This document shows, piece after piece, positions 62,767-64,000 of a stretch of DNA of 64,000 nucleotides. The stretch's first letter is position 1. Every line of letters begins with the position of its first letter. A program made the translations under genes and the position numbers. Origin of the DNA: Desulfosarcinaceae bacterium (GTDB taxonomy: Bacteria > Desulfobacterota > Desulfobacteria > Desulfobacterales > Desulfosarcinaceae); assembly GCA_030066015.1 (NCBI GenBank), contig JASJCL010000010.1, positions 1 to 64,000 of the forward strand, written 5' to 3'. The notes under the pieces are model-generated. The model made no database searches. It had not been told where the DNA came from and worked only from the letters and a program-made list of their open reading frames with translations.

Positions 62767-64000
62767 ATGACTCGAAAAATCAGACAGGCGGCGGTCATCG
62801 GTTCCGGCGTCATGGGCGGCGGCATCGCGGCGTTGCTGGCCGGTGCCGGCGTGAAAACGCTGCTGCTCGACATCGTCCCGTTTGATCTGAAACCGGAAGA
62901 AAAAGACGATCCGGCAGCCCGCAACCGAATCGCAAAAGCCGGGCTGGACACGGTTCGCATGTCCCAACCGGCCCTGCTCATGCACCAAAAGGACGCCGAC
63001 CTTATTTCCATCGGCAACCTGGAAGATGATTTCGACAAATTGGCCGACAGCGACTGGATCATCGAAGTGGTGGTGGAGAACCTCCAGATCAAACAGGAAC
63101 TCTTCAAACGGATCGACCCGGTTCGCAAGGCCGACGCCATCGTGAGCTCCAACACCTCGGGCATCCCCCTGGCCGCCATGAGCGAGGGGCTGAGCGAGGC
63201 GTTCAAGAAACACTTCCTGGGCACCCACTTCTTCAACCCGGTACGCTACATGAAACTGCTGGAGATCATCCCCGGTGAGGAAACCCTGGCCGAGGTGCTC
63301 GAATTCACCGCCGACTTTGGCGAACGCATTTTGGGCAAAGGTATTGTCTGGGCCAAGGACACACCCAACTTCGTGGGCAACCGCATCGGCGTTCAGGGGA
63401 TGGTCAAGGCGATGCAGCTCATGGTGGAACACGGTCTCAGCATCACTGAAGTGGACGCCCTCTTTGGGCCTTCCATGGGCCGCCCCAAGACCGCGATGTT
63501 CAAGACCGCCGATCTGGTGGGTTTGGACACCCTGGGGCACGTGGCCAAGAACACCTACGACCTGGTGATCGACGACGAGGCCCGTGGGGATTTCGTCATG
63601 CCCGCCTTTTTTGATCAGATGATCGAAAAAGGTCTTCTCGGCAAAAAGAGCAATGCCGGTTTTTACAAGACCGACCTAACCCCCGAGTGGAAGAAAATCC
63701 GCAAGGTGGTCGATCCGGCGACCATGGCGTACGCCGAGGTTGAAAAGCCTGCCCTGCCCTGCCTGGCGGCGGCCAAGAAGGCCAAGGGCCTGCCCGACAA
63801 GATGAAGGCCATCGTCTTTGCCGACGATAAGGGCGGCCGCTACGCCTGGGCCGCCATCGCCAGCAACTTGATCTACGCCGCCAACCGCATCCCCGAAATC
63901 GCCGACACCATCGTGGAGATCGACAACGCCATGAAGTGGGGCTTCAACTTCGAGATGGGGCCCTTCGAGGCCTGGGACGCCCTGGGGGTGGCCCGGGTGG
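62767..64000 (+). CDS. 3-hydroxyacyl-CoA dehydrogenase (partial, runs off the window)
   Basis: Beta-oxidation enzyme, first 411 codons. The Rossmann motif is AVIGSGVMGGGIAALLAGAG (about 9-28), followed by LLDIVP. The catalytic region has VSSNTSGIPLAAM and FLGTHFFNPVRYMKLLEIIPG with the catalytic His. NFVGNRIG and KKSNAGFY mark the C-terminal domain. The length and the region after about 320 resemble the bifunctional hydroxyacyl-CoA dehydrogenase with an enoyl-CoA hydratase domain common in Desulfobacterota; the hydratase part would lie to the right. AAGGAGG precedes the ATG at 62767. Controlled by the FadR-like operator. Confidence 0.94.
   Translation, partial: MTRKIRQAAVIGSGVMGGGIAALLAGAGVKTLLLDIVPFDLKPEEKDDPAARNRIAKAGLDTVRMSQPALLMHQKDADLISIGNLEDDFDKLADSDWIIEVVVENLQIKQELFKRIDPVRKADAIVSSNTSGIPLAAMSEGLSEAFKKHFLGTHFFNPVRYMKLLEIIPGEETLAEVLEFTADFGERILGKGIVWAKDTPNFVGNRIGVQGMVKAMQLMVEHGLSITEVDALFGPSMGRPKTAMFKTADLVGLDTLGHVAKNTYDLVIDDEARGDFVMPAFFDQMIEKGLLGKKSNAGFYKTDLTPEWKKIRKVVDPATMAYAEVEKPALPCLAAAKKAKGLPDKMKAIVFADDKGGRYAWAAIASNLIYAANRIPEIADTIVEIDNAMKWGFNFEMGPFEAWDALGVARV

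Noticed and set aside
62501..62770. Short frame between the FadR-like operator and the dehydrogenase
   Set aside because: It begins inside the operator, has no family similarity, and its His- and Arg-rich end overlaps the dehydrogenase ribosome-binding site.

Overview
The window is about 64 kb of GC-rich (roughly 60 to 65 percent by eye), densely coding bacterial chromosome. Several features point to an anaerobic, probably sulfate-reducing member of Desulfobacterota, perhaps near the Desulfosarcinaceae: a siroheme-decarboxylase-type protein (AhbB), FeoAB with a DtxR-type regulator, a DsrE-like protein, a probable UGA-encoded selenocysteine protein, the paired TIGR03546/TIGR03545 proteins, and a beta-oxidation dehydrogenase under a FadR-like operator. 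The assignment is inferred from gene content, not from a phylogenetic marker. I saw no rRNA, tRNA, CRISPR array or insertion sequence.

Layout. 1-1.2 kb: an integron-type integrase reading into the window, with a core-site-like heptamer behind it, so a cassette array may lie left of the window. 1.3-6 kb: vanZ-like gene, thrS, RNase D, and a sugar-nucleotide-epimerase-like gene. 6-7.4 kb: a two-gene encapsulin nanocompartment operon with a hemerythrin cargo that ends in a cargo-loading peptide. 7.7-10.9 kb: DUF2237 gene, a DUF2256-DUF3253 protein, and a class II photolyase-like protein fused to an FAD amine-oxidase-like domain. 11.4-19 kb: a stress operon of PrkA kinase, YhbH/YeaH, SpoVR and a second, divergent PrkA-like ATPase. 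19-23 kb: hydrolase, cytidylate-kinase-like, SprA-related and DMT-transporter genes. 22.8-26.2 kb: feoA-feoB-Cys-rich peptide opposite a DtxR regulator. 27-31.7 kb: TIGR03546/TIGR03545 and dnaK. 31.7-35 kb: B12-binding radical SAM protein, ahbB, mtnA. 35-37 kb: DsrE, Hsp20 and an M48 protease. 37-43.8 kb: MBL hydrolase, MaoC, LysE, CBS-ACT, HD-GYP response regulator, histidine kinase, and an unknown. 44-49.4 kb: citrate synthase, upp, small membrane protein, priA. 49.5-52.7 kb: the DUF1573-like protein with in-frame UGA, a HAD phosphatase, and a kinase-fold protein resembling SidJ-related pseudokinases. 53-62 kb: small membrane and Cys-rich proteins, polA, sppA, queF, a lipoprotein, dusB, DUF1848. 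62.5-64 kb: a FadR-type operator and a 3-hydroxyacyl-CoA dehydrogenase cut by the window end.

How the genes work together. Three stress or proteostasis blocks stand out: PrkA/YhbH/SpoVR/PrkA2, dnaK, and hsp20 with an M48 protease. dnaK and hsp20, 6 kb apart, share a composite upstream element. Iron and oxygen handling recurs: Feo uptake with DtxR, hemerythrin in a protein shell, and siroheme-based heme synthesis. The most interesting items for follow-up are the UGA codon at the conserved cysteine of the DUF1573 protein, the hemerythrin encapsulin, the photolyase-oxidoreductase fusion, the two-kinase PrkA operon, the SidJ-like protein, and the shared chaperone promoter motif.
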